Notes: generated by a model not told the origin, from the letters alone. A DNA stretch of 64,000 nucleotides from Sthenelais limicola (GCA_942159475.1 OW804094.1:131054755-131118754), one strand, 5' to 3'. Counted from the first letter of the stretch, positions 37,272 to 50,196 are shown. Numbers and translations: made by a program.

Positions 37272-39494
37272 TGCGCCACCTCACCGGGAAACCAACAACT
37301 ACGATCGTCCTCATGTAGTTCTTATATAAATATATAATAATAGTTGATCTTGATTCGTGATGGGAATGAAAGAGAACGAGGAGGAGGAGGAGAAGGAAGG
37401 AAGAATTAAGATGATGATGTGACCCGTTGTAATGGCGGAGCGGGTGTCGCTTTGCTCTTTCTGTAATAACTGCAAACCGTCGTGCTTCGTAGAGCTGCAG
37501 CATTGGACTTTTTTAAATTGTAACCACACACACTTTACACACACGCCACCATCCCCATTTTATTGACGACGATTATGACGATGATTACGAAGATGATGAT
37601 GAAGATGAAGCTAATAATATTTACCATAGAAACCAAGCCAGCAGTACAAATGCAAACTTATTTTACTTGAAGTTACACGACAATTTGTTATTATTAGTAG
37701 TATCATATAATTATAATTGCTAATTTTTTGTAATGTGCGCTCCATGGCGCAAAAGAGAAAGTCGCTTTTGCATTTAAGTATCGAGTATGTATACGAATAT
37801 GATATATATAAATATAACCTTATACAGCAAAGTTATATGTGACCGACGCGAGCTGCAAATGATTATATGCGAATATCGAAAGGAACTCTGTATATTGATT
37901 TTTGTAGCCCGATTTCAAGAAGACAACGTAATTTTAGGAGTCGTATCGATTATATAGAATTGTACAAATACATGTGAACTGTTTTCCATGATATAATGTA
38001 AATTCATTAACGCCTAATATTATGGGAGAGAAAAGAAAAACGGTTTTTACCGACTTGGGCTAGTAGAAAAAATAAATGGTATGTATACCATAACGGTTGA
38101 TTTTAACCGACCTATGGATGCTTTGAGTGTAAACAATTGTTTTTATGATTTTTGTCACTTCGTATTGTATGTATGTAAGTATGTATGAATGTAAAAAGAA
38201 GCCCAGGTAACTTTCAGGCATTCATGTTCTTCATTGACTAAATTACCTTTTACTCTCCTCTCACATCATCTGACTGAAGAGGTATAGGTGGCTGCTACCG
38301 TTGTGTCTGGGGATAGCTTTTTAGTAGAATGGTTTTGGCGTCATCTTTTTATTATCATTATGAACCATGAATATTATTACTTCTCTTTTGTTTATATACT
38401 TTCGCCATTATACAGGTGCGCACATGGTAGTTACGTAAGTCATTTTAGGGCAGAATTAAGGTTTTTTATTTGATGAGAAAGAATCAACCAAAAAGCCATT
38501 AATGACGCCTTCACGTTCTGATGTTTATAACAATGATAGTCCTCCATCAACTGATAGCCAACCGGTCAATCAATCAACCAATCGACAAAGTCTATTTTTG
38601 ACCATAGAAAGCTTTTCCTATGGAAGGTTTTAGTGCTAGATCTTATGACACTAGTGCCACATTGTTTCAGGTTTTAGCGCTAGATCTGAGACTAGTGCTA
38701 AATGATTGTTTCACGCGTTGACTACAACAACACTTGTGGCCTACCGCAACCATCGCGCATTTTAGTGGATGTAATCGATGCTTTTGTGCCTCTGCCAAGA
38801 AGAATATACTATTTTTATCATCCAGGCAGATTATATAATACTGTCACTTTTTAGGATAATAATTATTATAATGAACTTCATTTTGTCTCGAGAGAAAAAC
38901 GTGGAATTGTTACTAATAAAATTTCTATTACGATATCTTCCACCCCCGTGAAAGAATCCGTTCCTCGTGTAACCGTTTTTTGTTTTCTTTTTCTTTTGCT
39001 CCGCTCGCTATATAGACTTGGGGAAAAAATCTATCGATTTAGTTTGGCACAACGTAGGTGCCCATAAAATGACAAATTCAAGATGGTTTCACGTCATTTA
39101 CGAGCTTTCAGTAATATTCAGGGGGTGATTTTAGTTTGATACTATGGGAAAATTTCTGAAGATGTAATCAATTCCTGAAATAATTCGGAATAAAAGAATG
39201 TCCCTGTGAAAGAGCGAATTTCGTGCCTGAAAATAGCAAGTTTCCAATTGGACACATGAGCTTTTTAACGTAGTGTACTTTTGATGAGTAAATTTTACTG
39301 TCCGTTTTCGTGTGAGGGGTATAAAATAATGATAATGATATCGTTATTCTATATTAAATGTCCTCACAATTTTTATTTTGGTCTAGGGAAGACCTAATAT
39401 TATGAACTGTCCAGTGTTAAATGTGTGTCTGATGCTGAACTGACAGTGTTGTATATTCTTGCTGCCGACAAAAACTCCACAGACTGTATGAAGA

Positions 39495-39500
39495 AATAAA
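39495..39500 (+). terminator. Poly(A) signal AATAAA, candidate end of the 4.1 gene
   Basis: AATAAA in a GAAGAAATAAAAGTACC context, followed within 15-40 bases by T/GT-rich sequence (CTTTCTCTCTTTAGTTGTCC). It is the best-formed cleavage signal downstream of the stop. Confidence 0.45.
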
Positions 39501-40135
39501 AGTACCTTTCTCTCTTTAGTTGTCCATCTTTGTTTTACATTATAAAGCCATTGTTATTTGACAAATGTGTTCTGTTTGAATCAAATATTGTATTCATCAG
39601 AAATTGCTTCAGATGTGAAAATGTTTTTTTCCATGGAGCCTTCAGTCGATCCAAAACGGCCAAATCATTTACATGTAGCATAAAGTGAAAAGAAGAAGAA
39701 AATTCGATCAAGAAATTGTGCAATCGAAGTCATATAGAAATGGACCTTCACTTTAATTAACATTAGTAGCATCTGAAAAGTAAGCACCGGATTAACCCGC
39801 ATTCTGAGAGAATAACTAGGGTTTGCTAGATTACTTTGGGTATAAGTAAAAATGTGCTTTGAACACAGATTATTATACACGCATTCAATACTGAGGCCCC
39901 GACAGCCGCACATTACTTGTAACGTGGTATTGGACTAGTACATTACCGGCGCGTTGTCATGGCGACGCAAGTTTGGTGGCGCAAGTTTGCCGTGTGCGAG
40001 GGCTTTCTTTCTCCAACATTTCAACTGTTTCTATAGTTATATTCCTCTTGTACAAACACCAGATATGGCAAATTATGTTAATGTATCTTTAATTAAGCAT
40101 GTTTTGCATGCAAAACTAGGCATGTATAATAATCA

Positions 40136-40210
40136 ACTTATAGGACTTGTTGCCGCACGGAGCGTAAATAAAGGTTATTTACGCTCTGTGCGGCAACTCG
40201 TCCTATAAGT
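40136..40210. repeat. Long hairpin: 36-bp arms, 3-base loop
   Basis: ACTTATAGGACTTGTTGCCG... (40136-40171) is inverted at 40175-40210 with 33 of 36 pairs, around the loop AGG. No coding frame. It could be a tiny foldback transposon or a folded RNA; nothing shows transcription. Confidence 0.8.
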
Positions 40211-40561
40211 GCTAAATATAGAATGATTACTGACACGATATAGGATCTTGCTAACACTGTCACTGATGATAACTACACTGATCAGTCCTTATCTAGAGAA
40301 CGCACATGTTTGCTGCTTATCCCCATTGTTATAGATATTTCATTAAATTAATGACGTATAGCATGGTTCACAGAGAACTTGGTTCGACAAAATTAATCGT
40401 CAGAATAGCAATTGGAAAAATGATGGTGTCAATGACCGCCAGTGAGGTCGCCACTGGTCTCAGTACATAAAATAGTACCACTGACCGCCAATGAGGTCGC
40501 CACGTATAACCACTTCGCTTCCCGCTTTCGGACACACTTGCCTACCCGCAGTAGACTACTA

Positions 40562-40788
40562 GGGTCAGATTTTCAGAAAATGCACAATCTACACATCTAT
40601 CAAATTCTGCTAAATTAGAGTCAAAATTGATAAATACTAGGTGTATCTAAGTATATTCTGTATTATATTCAATCAATAAATCTGTCTGGTTATGTTAAAC
40701 TACATTCTGAAGCTCATTTTTGTCTTAAATTTGGATTATTTGAGAGGATTGGTGAAGGCCAATTGTACATTTTCTGAAGATCTGACCC
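40562..40788 (-). mobile_element. MITE family A, copy 2 (227 bp)
   Basis: Same TIRs as copy 1. The interior aligns along its length to copy 1 in the opposite orientation. It is flanked by ACTA at 40558-40561 and 40789-40792, so two independent copies show 4-bp duplications. Confidence 0.87.
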
Positions 40789-42426
40789 ACTAGGGTTTTA
40801 GGTGAGAGACAGTAGTATTTAGTACCCTGTGTGTTTTACTCATAAAAATCAAAATTTTAATTCAACTTCCTACGGTAAGTCTCTAATAATTATAAAAATA
40901 AGTTCCCCCAAGGCTCTCCAAGTGACTAGAACCCGTGCAATAACCCTCCAGTACAATGGGACTTCTATGATGGGTCACACACAGCCTACATCATTCTACT
41001 TTTGCACTTGGGGTGGCATGGGGCAGCCCCTAAATATATTCCCACGAGTATAAATCACATTACAAATCACTACAAATGGAAATATATTTGAAGGCCCTTA
41101 ATTAAATTTGGATTTCAGTCATTAAAAGCCATTATAAATAGTAGTGACCCGAAAATTTCCCTATCGTCTTCATAATTGTGAATATTTTGCTAAAAAAAAT
41201 GTTTTAACATTTCTTGGGCGCGGGGGGTGGGTGGGGCCGGGTGGGGTTGCCCTACCCGTTCTATATTATTATATATGTGCTGCGGCACTTGCAGACCCCC
41301 TCCACCTGCCACACAATCATCAAAACCTTTTCTGTCACTTCTGCCAGTATCCCTAGATAGGAACCCTGTATATATAGGCCTTTATAAACTGCTGCACTAC
41401 CAGCAGATGGCGACCCAAGTTGTTAAAAACGCTAACCATGTCTTTTAAAAATAAACTCGCATCCTTCAGTATGAATGAATATCCTTCCAGTTATGATTGA
41501 ACACTCCTCCTGTCAATTATATCTTGCTTTCATCCCCAAGCTCCATACATATAGGCCCACTGACACGACGTGTTCCACTATAAAAGATGAATGGCATTCC
41601 AGCGTAATGATCACGAATTTAAGCATCTAAAAACGACACTACGTTGTGACTGTGACAAGAATTACAATTTGGGGTTAATTTTCTGAAATTTTTTCGGGTG
41701 AACTAACGCCTTAGTTTCAGCCACTTGGAAATATTATTCACACTCCGTCAATCCACAAGGCGATTTAAAAACCCTATAGCTGGGAATCCACGAGGCGAAA
41801 AGCCATATCGGCATTAAAAACGCCCATAGATCGCCCAAGTAGTTGGACGCGAAAGAAGACGCTCAGATTGGACGCCCGGTGGATTCTGACGGGGGTGTTC
41901 TGCTTTGGCGACCAAGATAATTACTCTGGCGTCTCTAAATTCCTAAATCCACTGTCGCCCCAAAACAATGGGCGATTCTACAAAATTCGACCAATTGTTT
42001 AATATCTTTTTAATTTGGCGACATGTATTAATGACTTTACACATATTGAACGATTCAGAATCAGCGCAAACATGCAAGTCGCCCCTTCAAATCGGTGTCT
42101 ACTATAACGATAAATTTATCTTTGGCTACATGGTGGTGTCGCCAAGCTTTCACAGTCTACCAGCGATCTCATGGGCGTCCAGATCGACCCTCAAATTAAA
42201 TATCCATAATCCAAGCGATTCCAATCGGCATATTCGCCAATGCTTATTTCACTCGCCTGATAAATAATTGGAATCGCCAGAATATTACGCTGTTATAATG
42301 GGTGTAACTTTCTAACAATACAATACTACCCTCGGCAGATTCTAAAAATCGTTGTTTCAATGAATGTGGGGAATTCAATACACAACACTTTCCAGGTGGC
42401 CAGAATTTGACCAATGTTAGGAATAA

Positions 42427-42885
42427 CGTAGATATAAGAAAACATATAAGAAACTTCCGCACATTGATTACGGAGATGTCTTTTATGGTGCAGCAGCACA
42501 GGGTTACTTAAAGAGACTACAAGCACTGCAAAACGCAGCGTTGAAAATTATATTGAAACTCCCCAGAATGACGAGTACTAGGCAAATTCATGTAGATTTA
42601 AATATGCCAATGCTCGCAACAAGAAGAGAAATGCATATCTTGGGGAGAGCTTTTACCAGAATTGAACGCGGAGTAAACATTGATGAACAAAAAGTATGTT
42701 TAAGAAATCTCACGAAAGGTAAAAAAATAGTAGTACCACTACCACGAATCGAAATGTTTAAGAAATCTTATCTTTATGAAATGCCGATGCTATGGAATAA
42801 ACTATCAGATAGCACGCAATTAATAAATAACAAGAAAGACTTTCAGAAATATATTCGACAAGTTTATAGTACAGAGAATGACTAG
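42427..42885 (+). pseudogene. LINE (non-LTR retrotransposon) reverse transcriptase, C-terminal fragment
   Basis: Open frame of about 152 codons to TAG at 42883-42885, preceded by an in-frame stop at 42424. It reads HIDYGDVFYGAA, then LKRLQALQNAALKIIL, and later LYEMPMLWNKLSD. The Y-G-x-x-x-x-G / L-K-x-L-Q-x-L-Q-N-x-A-x-K-I-I motifs and the late W-N-x-L motif are typical of the region after the RT palm and thumb in CR1/L2/jockey-type LINEs. Endonuclease and catalytic RT motifs are absent, so it is a dead 5'-truncated copy. Exact clade not assigned. Confidence 0.8.
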
Positions 42886-43596
42886 TACCTGAGCGGCCAA
42901 GGCCAATAAATACAATGATTATAAATTGAAGTTTGTTAAAGATTCTTACAGATTACGACTATGTATAACCTGTAGACTTCTATGATATGTAAGAAGTATT
43001 TTATGAATGCTTGTATCTTCTGTAGTGTATTTGTGATATTAGTATCGATGCACATATATAGAGATATCTATGATTAACATCCAAGTTGTATAATACCTCT
43101 TAACAAGATTGAAATATCAATGGGAAAATGTTTGGGGAAGGTATGGGAGGTAGGGGACTCTTCTTTAAGAGTCTTATTAATCCATTGTACTACTTTAGCC
43201 TATATATTGTAGGTACTTTTCAATGAAAATTATCAATTCCTTTTAAAGTAATTAATATCGGATTACCAGACTGTAGGATTGACCAGTCAAATAAGTACTT
43301 GTAATATGAATATCGATGTTAGAAGTAAGTCTCTTATAATCTTCCATCTGGATTAAAGGTTTAACATAGTAACACTGAATGGATATCTATTGTATAAATA
43401 CTTTAAATGTTTTCCATACTCTATTATTAGTTTATGGTATAATGTCAATTTATTTAATTTAAGTCTATTGTCAGAGACGGTCTTGGGCCGGATGGAAGAT
43501 CTAATTTTAGTACGTAAGTCTAATCTTAGAATCACATGTCCTTTTCTTGTAACTGGCAAACTTGAATAAAAATTCTATATATATATATATATATAA
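42886..43596 (+). mobile_element. Likely 3' UTR and tail of the LINE fragment
   Basis: Follows the RT stop directly and ends with TTGTAACTGGCAAACTTGAA, then TAAAAATTC and a (TA)n run at about 43573-43595. A short microsatellite tail after a conserved 3' end is usual for CR1/L2-like elements. The boundary is inferred. Confidence 0.45.
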
Positions 43597-44394
43597 TTAT
43601 CGGGAATAATTTAATAATGAAAGAGTAGAAGGTTATATATATTTCTCAGTATTAAACTAGACCAAAACTTGAAAATCAACCACGGAACAATGAAATTATC
43701 AAGAGTGCACATGTGATATTTGATAGAACTTTGTTGGAGTTCTGTGAATCACATATTAAGGGACAACGAGAATTATTGATGAAAGATCGTGGTAATAACG
43801 CTTTAAAGTTTTCTCCTAATATTTATTAGTTCGTTTAGTCCTCATATTAGGAACTTATCAACTAGGAACTAAGGTCATATAAAATAAAAGTTGCTAATCA
43901 CCTTTGTATGTTGCATACAATATAGATCATCAAGCACAGTATGTATAGGTAACTATAACGACGACGAAACAAAACATAGTTTGTCCTATTATAATTCTTT
44001 CGATGGAAATATCATCATTTATATTAAATATATAGGCATAATAATTATAATCTCCGGAGTAACATTTGTGCATGCACATATATCTCTGTACCTGAACTAT
44101 TTGAACACTTCATGAGGATGCTTATAGAAGATATGATGCGGAAAAAGTTAATAAGGTGGAGCACACGCCCGAGTCTTTCTCCCTCTTCTGATACCATATA
44201 CTTGATACCCCGCTTAGATAGCTTCTAATGATCATAAGCATGCCACATATTTCCAAATTAATCTTCCCCCAAAATGCTGGTAACTTGTTTCAAGCGCAAC
44301 ACCAGACAACAGTTGTTCCTTTGTGATGCTGCAATTAACATCCTTCCCTTATGTCGCCCCTCCCAAAATCATTCCCCTCATCATATAATGGATG

Positions 44395-44993
44395 AAGTCG
44401 CCAGAAAATCTACAATTGCCTCTCGTCAATCTCCCCAAAGACACACAATTCTAGAAAAATAATCAGGTCCAAAATACAGTTTAACATAATCCAACCTATT
44501 TCTTTAAAGCTGCTTTCTCAGCTATTTCCACATTCACCCATAATTATTATGACTTATACGACGGGATATATCATTATTCTGCTGGTGGTATAGGCCTATG
44601 TATGTTTATATAAATACTTGAAGTCTAATCACTGAGAGAAAACTGCCGCCGGTGAGTGATATTATGTAGTCATCACATGAAAGGATGCGTGCGGATCCTC
44701 CAGATACAAATAAGGACGTTTTTAAAAGCCCGTTTTATCAAAAACAATTGAACAACATCCTCCAAATCTTTCGCCAAATGACTTTTAGATGGGTTGGAAA
44801 AGAATGGAACAAGAAGTATAGTGATACCAATTAAATGTTCCGTTTTTGACCAACGTTAACTGAAAGTGCTGCTTTGATCAACGCAACACCAAATATATCC
44901 ACATATATACCTAGTTCGTATCAGGATTCATCAGCAGGGTTTAATAAAATATGTAGAGCTGCCGATTATACATTTTCCGACGACCTGGCCCAT
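44395..44993 (+). mobile_element. MITE family A, copy 3, split by a family B insertion
   Basis: The left half (44395-44503) matches the start of copy 1 (CAGAAAATCTACAATT...; TCCAAAATACAGTTTAACAT). The right half (44878-44993) matches its end (ATCAACGCAACACCAAATAT; GAGCTGCC...CATTTTCCGACG). Together they give about 225 bp, the family length. The gap is exactly the family B element. Its TIRs are decayed, so it is older than the other copies. Confidence 0.75.
44504..44877 (+). mobile_element. MITE family B, copy 2 (374 bp), nested in family A copy 3
   Basis: Begins TTAAAGCTGCTTTCTCAGCT and ends CTGAAAGTGCTGCTTTGA. The right TTAA is mutated to TTGA. The interior carries CAAATGACTTTTAGATGGGT and GACCAACGTTAACTG as in copy 1. 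Confidence 0.82.
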
Positions 44994-47627
44994 ATTCTCA
45001 CAGCGGCCAGCAACATTCCAGGGAAATTTCCGCGATGGAGATGACTGACAAATATTCACTGATATTTAATTTGGTTTGATCAAATACCTGACATTTCGGC
45101 ATATGCCATTGTAATTAAGATCAATTTTTGATTAAGAAACAAAGAAAATCTACCCTTTGCTATAATGTCTTCGTGAAGTGAAAAAATATCACACTCTATG
45201 TATAGAATTAATGTATAGCGTAAATTTCTGATTAAAGTGATGTATATGGGGAGTTCTGGGCGTTGTCTACTAATTAAGGATCAAAGAAAATCATTGACTA
45301 GATGCATTAATGTACTCTAAAAACTTGTTATGATATTTCATAAAAATAACGTAATTACTCACAACCAGCAATGATCTAGTTAATTTGTTCAGCATAAAAA
45401 TGAATTTTTGATGCCGAACAATTAACTCGTGGAGAATACATATATATTATCTTAGAAGTTAGCGGATCGTTCCAAATCGCATAATGGGTGTATATATGCT
45501 AATACACGGTGGTCCTTAATTAGGCTCTTGTGATTTCTGTGCGTGACTTATAAACGGTTTTCATTCATCCAACCTGTATCTATCTATAGGCCTATAGGCC
45601 TACTCGTGTTATTCATTCAATCGCCAAGAACCAGATACCACTCGAACTAGAATCCATCAGTATCTTAACTAGAGGTATACCACCTGGTGTTGGCAATCGA
45701 CATGTATGAGCATGTAACCTTGGTCTTATAATGTTGGAATATAAATGTTATAAATATGGAATATACATGGACCAAGAACACACATATTACTACCATTACA
45801 GCAGCGCAGCAACCTTCATATTATTTTGAATAAAGCTCACTATCTAACCACTAAAAAGGAAAATATAGATTCATACGGTCTTCTCTTCAGGATGAATTAA
45901 ATGCTAAAAGAAGAAATGGTACTCTATATAGTATCATAAACCCTTTCCATGTATCCCTTACCCAACCCTACTCAACCCAAACAGTAGCTAGTCAAAATAT
46001 ATAAAGTTAGCTTTTTGGCATACAACTGGAAGACCATATTTTAACCTGAAGTGTACCACCTGTTTTGTACCATGTAGTTTTGCAAAATAAAGAATCCATT
46101 ATTATTATTACCAAATGATTGAATGTTAAAGATACCCTTGTGATATCCAATACGTAGCAATTATGGTTCTATATGTATCTGATAAGTGAGCGTGACAGCT
46201 ATCTGCTGGTCTGTCTCGCATAATGTAAAGACACTGAGAATTAGATTGATGTATTTGAACATTATGAAAAGTGGATATACAAGAGGCATAGGATTAGTGA
46301 CACAGTCATTGTAGACTGTCATTAAGCCAGTGGTATGTGATGCAGGGGTCATTAAGATAATAATAGGCTTATTATGATCATAACAACAGGTTTTTTTTTA
46401 CAGGTACTTTACATAACTTTCCGACTTTGCCATGGTGGCTCGCGAATGCGACCTCTTTCCTGCCATCTCTCCTGTAACTTTTCCCTGAAGCAACTAGAAT
46501 CAATCTTGTGCAGGACAATTTTTTCTATGTACGGTTATGTTCAGTAGCCAGTGTTACTGGCCCTTTCTTCCATACAGGGCTGGTTGCCAAAAGGCCTTCT
46601 GAAAGAGAATGAGAGAGAGAGAGGAATGACCGAAAATCAGATAGGAGTAAACAAAATGGTTTGGTACTATTCCGTTGGTACTATATCGTTTTGAGCCATG
46701 GAGCAAAGCAATAGGAGTTATCCGAATTATCTATTTAGCTCGAGATAGCTGGAACTGATTTCTTAAGCAGAGCGGGGCCAGTCTGAGGTTGGGTGGGGCT
46801 ATGACCACAGCTGTAGGTATATGCCTTCACACACACCCTCACACACAGGGCAGGTTCATACACCATGCACCCAACCTGCACCTACATGCAGAGCATACAA
46901 TGACCTGTTGATATTTGTTCTAGTATTTTTTTCCATAATTACCAAAGGAAAATAAATTAAGTTGAATATAGGGCATGGTGTTGTCTCATATATATCCTCA
47001 AGTTCGGTGGCAATATTAGATGCTTTTCTGCCTCTAAAATGACTTTTAATAAGGGGCCCTCACTGCGTCGATTGGACCCTGCACCCACAGAATGTAAACA
47101 CAGGTGGCTTGGCCCCAGTTTTCCTGAGATGAAAAGGTGATAGATAAGGTGAACATTTCCGCATAAGCGTATCCAATCTATGCTTGACAAGGCTAGATGG
47201 TTCCTGTATGCATGTATATGATATATCTGTCACTTACAGAACCTTATGTAATTTATCATTTTAGTGGGTGATTAATGGTTGTAACTTTTCTAAAAAAAAT
47301 TATTTCAACTGGGATTAACACTTCCCGAAGGGGCGAGGTTTTTAAAGTGCCCCCCTTATCAATAATTAGAAATGTGTACAAAGTTTTGATTTTGCAGTTA
47401 CAATGCCAAAAGATGTCTCCAATAATTATTGTAATTAAAATATACAACTTCCTTTACCCAATGCTTAACTTTTTTTTATTGATAGGTATATAATAGGTAC
47501 ATTTAAAAAAGATAATGCAGCTTACACTTGTAAATAGAACGTATACACATGATCACGAAGGTTTTAGACCAAGTTAATTGTATTGTGGTCGGCCCCCCAA
47601 AAAATGTTTGCCCCCCCCCTCAATATA

Positions 47628-47694
47628 GGACAGGGGAAAGGGGGCGGGGAAGGGGAGAAGGAAGGGGAGGAGAAGCGAAAGGGCGGAGGGGTTG
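47628..47694. repeat. G-rich purine tract
   Basis: Dense GGGG/GGAAGG runs on the + strand with at least six G runs of three or more. It could form a G-quadruplex (inference). Intergenic, no gene. Confidence 0.7.
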
Positions 47695-49167
47695 ATAAGC
47701 TTAAATATAATTTTGGCCCCTTTTATATCAAAATAACGGCGCAACGTCTTTGAAGCGCTTTCTAGAAGTCGGTATCTGCACTTTAGAGGGTTCGTGACAT
47801 TTTCACATTCTTCTTTATAAATGTGGGCAAAATGTATGAGTCATTTTCAATACCTCCTTTATTAAAAATTATTATGACCATATATCCACATCATTAAAAA
47901 ATGATATAGAATGTAGGCGTGACACATAGTAGTCCGGCAGCCAGCCACATGAACCTTGCAAAAATACCCCCCCGAAGAGGTTATGACTGATTTGGGTAGA
48001 GGAAGTCATGTACTTTTAGAATCTTGATGATGTCAAGCTGACATCCTTGAGCGTTTTGAGAAATCCAAGATGGCGTCCAAGACGGCCGCGAAAAACGTTC
48101 TAAGTCATAACTCTGCCAGTTTTAATGTGATTTTCATGTGTAATACCACTAAATTAGGGTTTTCTGGGATGACAAATCAATTAAAATGGTCAAATTACCA
48201 TTTAAATGCATATCCATGGAGATAGACTGTTTCCATAGCAACCAATATGTCGTTTATAACTATAATATAGTGACATGCTTAAATAATCAGTCCTTTCTTC
48301 CTGACTACAAGCCGTTACCAGCCCATTGTTAATATTATGAAGATCGATCTATATAATATATCGTCAGAGAAATACATTCATGCCAACATAATTAACTTCA
48401 ATTATGTAGACTGTTACAGAAAATTGAGTCAGAAGTCGCAAAATTATTGGGAATGCATTCTTATGCACAAATCAAACTGATATAGTGTAAACATAGTGTA
48501 AACAATAATTAGTATTGCTGTGCTTATATGTTCACCAATTAAGGAATCCATAATGAGAGTTGAATTTTAGTGTTAGTTTCAACAGAGTAAATTGTGTGTA
48601 AGTACCATCAACTTGTCCTAGTAGTTGTAGTTATGTACTCCAGAAATAGACATCATCAGACATCAGATTCAAGTTATCACAAAGGTTTAGGCCCATGAAA
48701 GCCTAAAAAACACCTCCGGAACCAATCAAAGCACCAATACATGTACTAAATTTCAAGTATGTCTTTTAGAATATATCTATGCATATATAATTATGTGGGG
48801 TTATCCTAATATAAAGATAAAGAGTATATTTAACTAGTACTTATACTAGTGATTGACCATAAACTAATATTGCTAACTTTTCTTTCATGTATACAATTTT
48901 GATAAAGTACTTATTGATGTCCTAATGTTAAATATCATTTGGAATCCGGCTGATCTCATCATTTTAAATATGACAAAATCTCAAAATTCATTTCTTTCTT
49001 TTCTTAATTTTTCTGTGACACATGATATCCCTATTTATAATTTCTCTATACATGATTAATATCGTACCATTCCACTGAGGATACTAACACAGTGCGGATA
49101 CTCAACGTGTAAACACGTTTTTCACCAGCGATTTTACTTCTTCTCATGTAACACTACTACACATATG

Positions 49168-49260
49168 GCCCTGTTTGGTGAAACGATGCGGTTTTGCGCC
49201 ACAGAGGACCATTTTCCACTAAATTCCGTGAGAATCGCATGAGAATCGGCTTAGTGGACG
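49168..49260 (+). mobile_element. Palindromic element D, copy 1 (partial)
   Basis: Shares GTTTTGCGCC, a C-A-C-T-A-A-A-T-T-C-C-G-T-G-A-G core and GAATCGCATGAGAATCGGCT, then TAGTGGAC, with the copies near 55 kb. The left arm is degenerate. Confidence 0.65.
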
Positions 49261-49603
49261 CGATATTGTCTAGAACTGCTTAATATTGTCTAATTTTGAT
49301 TGTCTCCCTTTTATGTGCATACATGCAGGGCTGTCTAATTTTAGTTTGCGTAACGCCCACAACGGGGCGCTGTCTTTACTTGCGCGTAAATTGTGACGCT
49401 ATTTTAAGACAACTAGCCTACATTTTAATTAAAAATACTATTTTTATTGCACCCCACTTATAGCACCTCTCAAGAGGAATGCACATAATTATTATAAACA
49501 AGCAAAGTATCCGTCCTTCGAACGGTCCCTCTCTCTCCCTGCCCATCCCTGCCCCTGTCCCTCCCTCCTTCCTTACTCTCTCCTATACTCTCTCCCTCCC
49601 ACA

Positions 49604-49907
49604 ACTAAAAAACTAAAAAGGGCTTCATCTCTTCCCTCTTCTCGCTCTACCCTCTTGTCCCTCGCCTTATCGGATTTCTCCCACCCTGTCCCTCTGCTTC
49701 TTTCATTCTCTCCTTCCCTCTCCCGCCCTTTCCCTCCCTCCCTCTCCCTTCCTCCCTCCCTCTCTCTCTCCTGTTGCTAGGGACTCTCGAAGGACGTGTT
49801 GCTAGGGAATCCCATGTTGCTATAGAGGTAGGAGAGGCATGACGTCAATCTCTTTCATTTCCTAAAAATAGTTGTATAGAATTCCACTAAAAAACTAAAA
49901 AGGGCTT
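49604..49907. repeat. 22-bp direct repeats flanking a ~260-bp segment
   Basis: ACTAAAAAACTAAAAAGGGC then TT occurs at 49604-49625 and again at 49886-49907. The segment between starts in a pyrimidine-rich tract and contains GTTGCTAGGGA twice. The repeats may be the long target duplication of a retroposed segment or a simple duplication. Confidence 0.55.
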
Positions 49908-50196
49908 AAAAATCACATTTCCACCCCAGGTACCTTCACAAACCACATACGACGTCCTCCAGAGAGGGTGGACAGAACTCTACAGATGAGTAAAACGGTT
50001 TGTAAAACATGCGAACATGCGAGAGATAGAAACCCCTCTTTTCTACCTCTTTTCGTAGAAATCGCTCTTCCCATATATTATATGGATAATAGCTAAGTAT
50101 ACTTTTCAAATAAAAAGATGAACCATCGTTTTCATCTATTGTTTACTTTGTGTGTAAAGATTATAGGCCTACTTACTAGCACCCAAATAAAATCCC

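Larger units (their letters stand above)
36991..39520 (+). other. Probable 3' UTR exon of the 4.1 gene
   Basis: Runs from the acceptor at 36990 to shortly after AATAAA at 39495-39500. It contains no convincing ORF. It holds a CAC trinucleotide run (37245-37271), GAG/GAT-rich stretches and AU-rich segments typical of long invertebrate UTRs. The 3' end is inferred from the poly(A) hexamer; earlier sites such as AATAAA near 38074 are possible. Confidence 0.5.
39521..42426. other. Intergenic, proximal to the 4.1 gene
   Basis: Holds the hairpin at 40136, MITE A copy 2 and an unexplained cluster of GGCGA/TCGCC motifs at 41756-42285. No supported gene. Confidence 0.55.

Noticed and set aside
36953..37318. 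121-codon frame after the 4.1 stop, with Lys/Glu and Thr-rich runs
   Set aside because: It lies after the conserved CTD stop and is made of simple repeats in the 3' UTR; no homology.
41968..42267. 99-codon plus-strand frame in the GGCGA cluster
   Set aside because: No recognisable domain, no transcript signals; the region looks like decayed repeat DNA.
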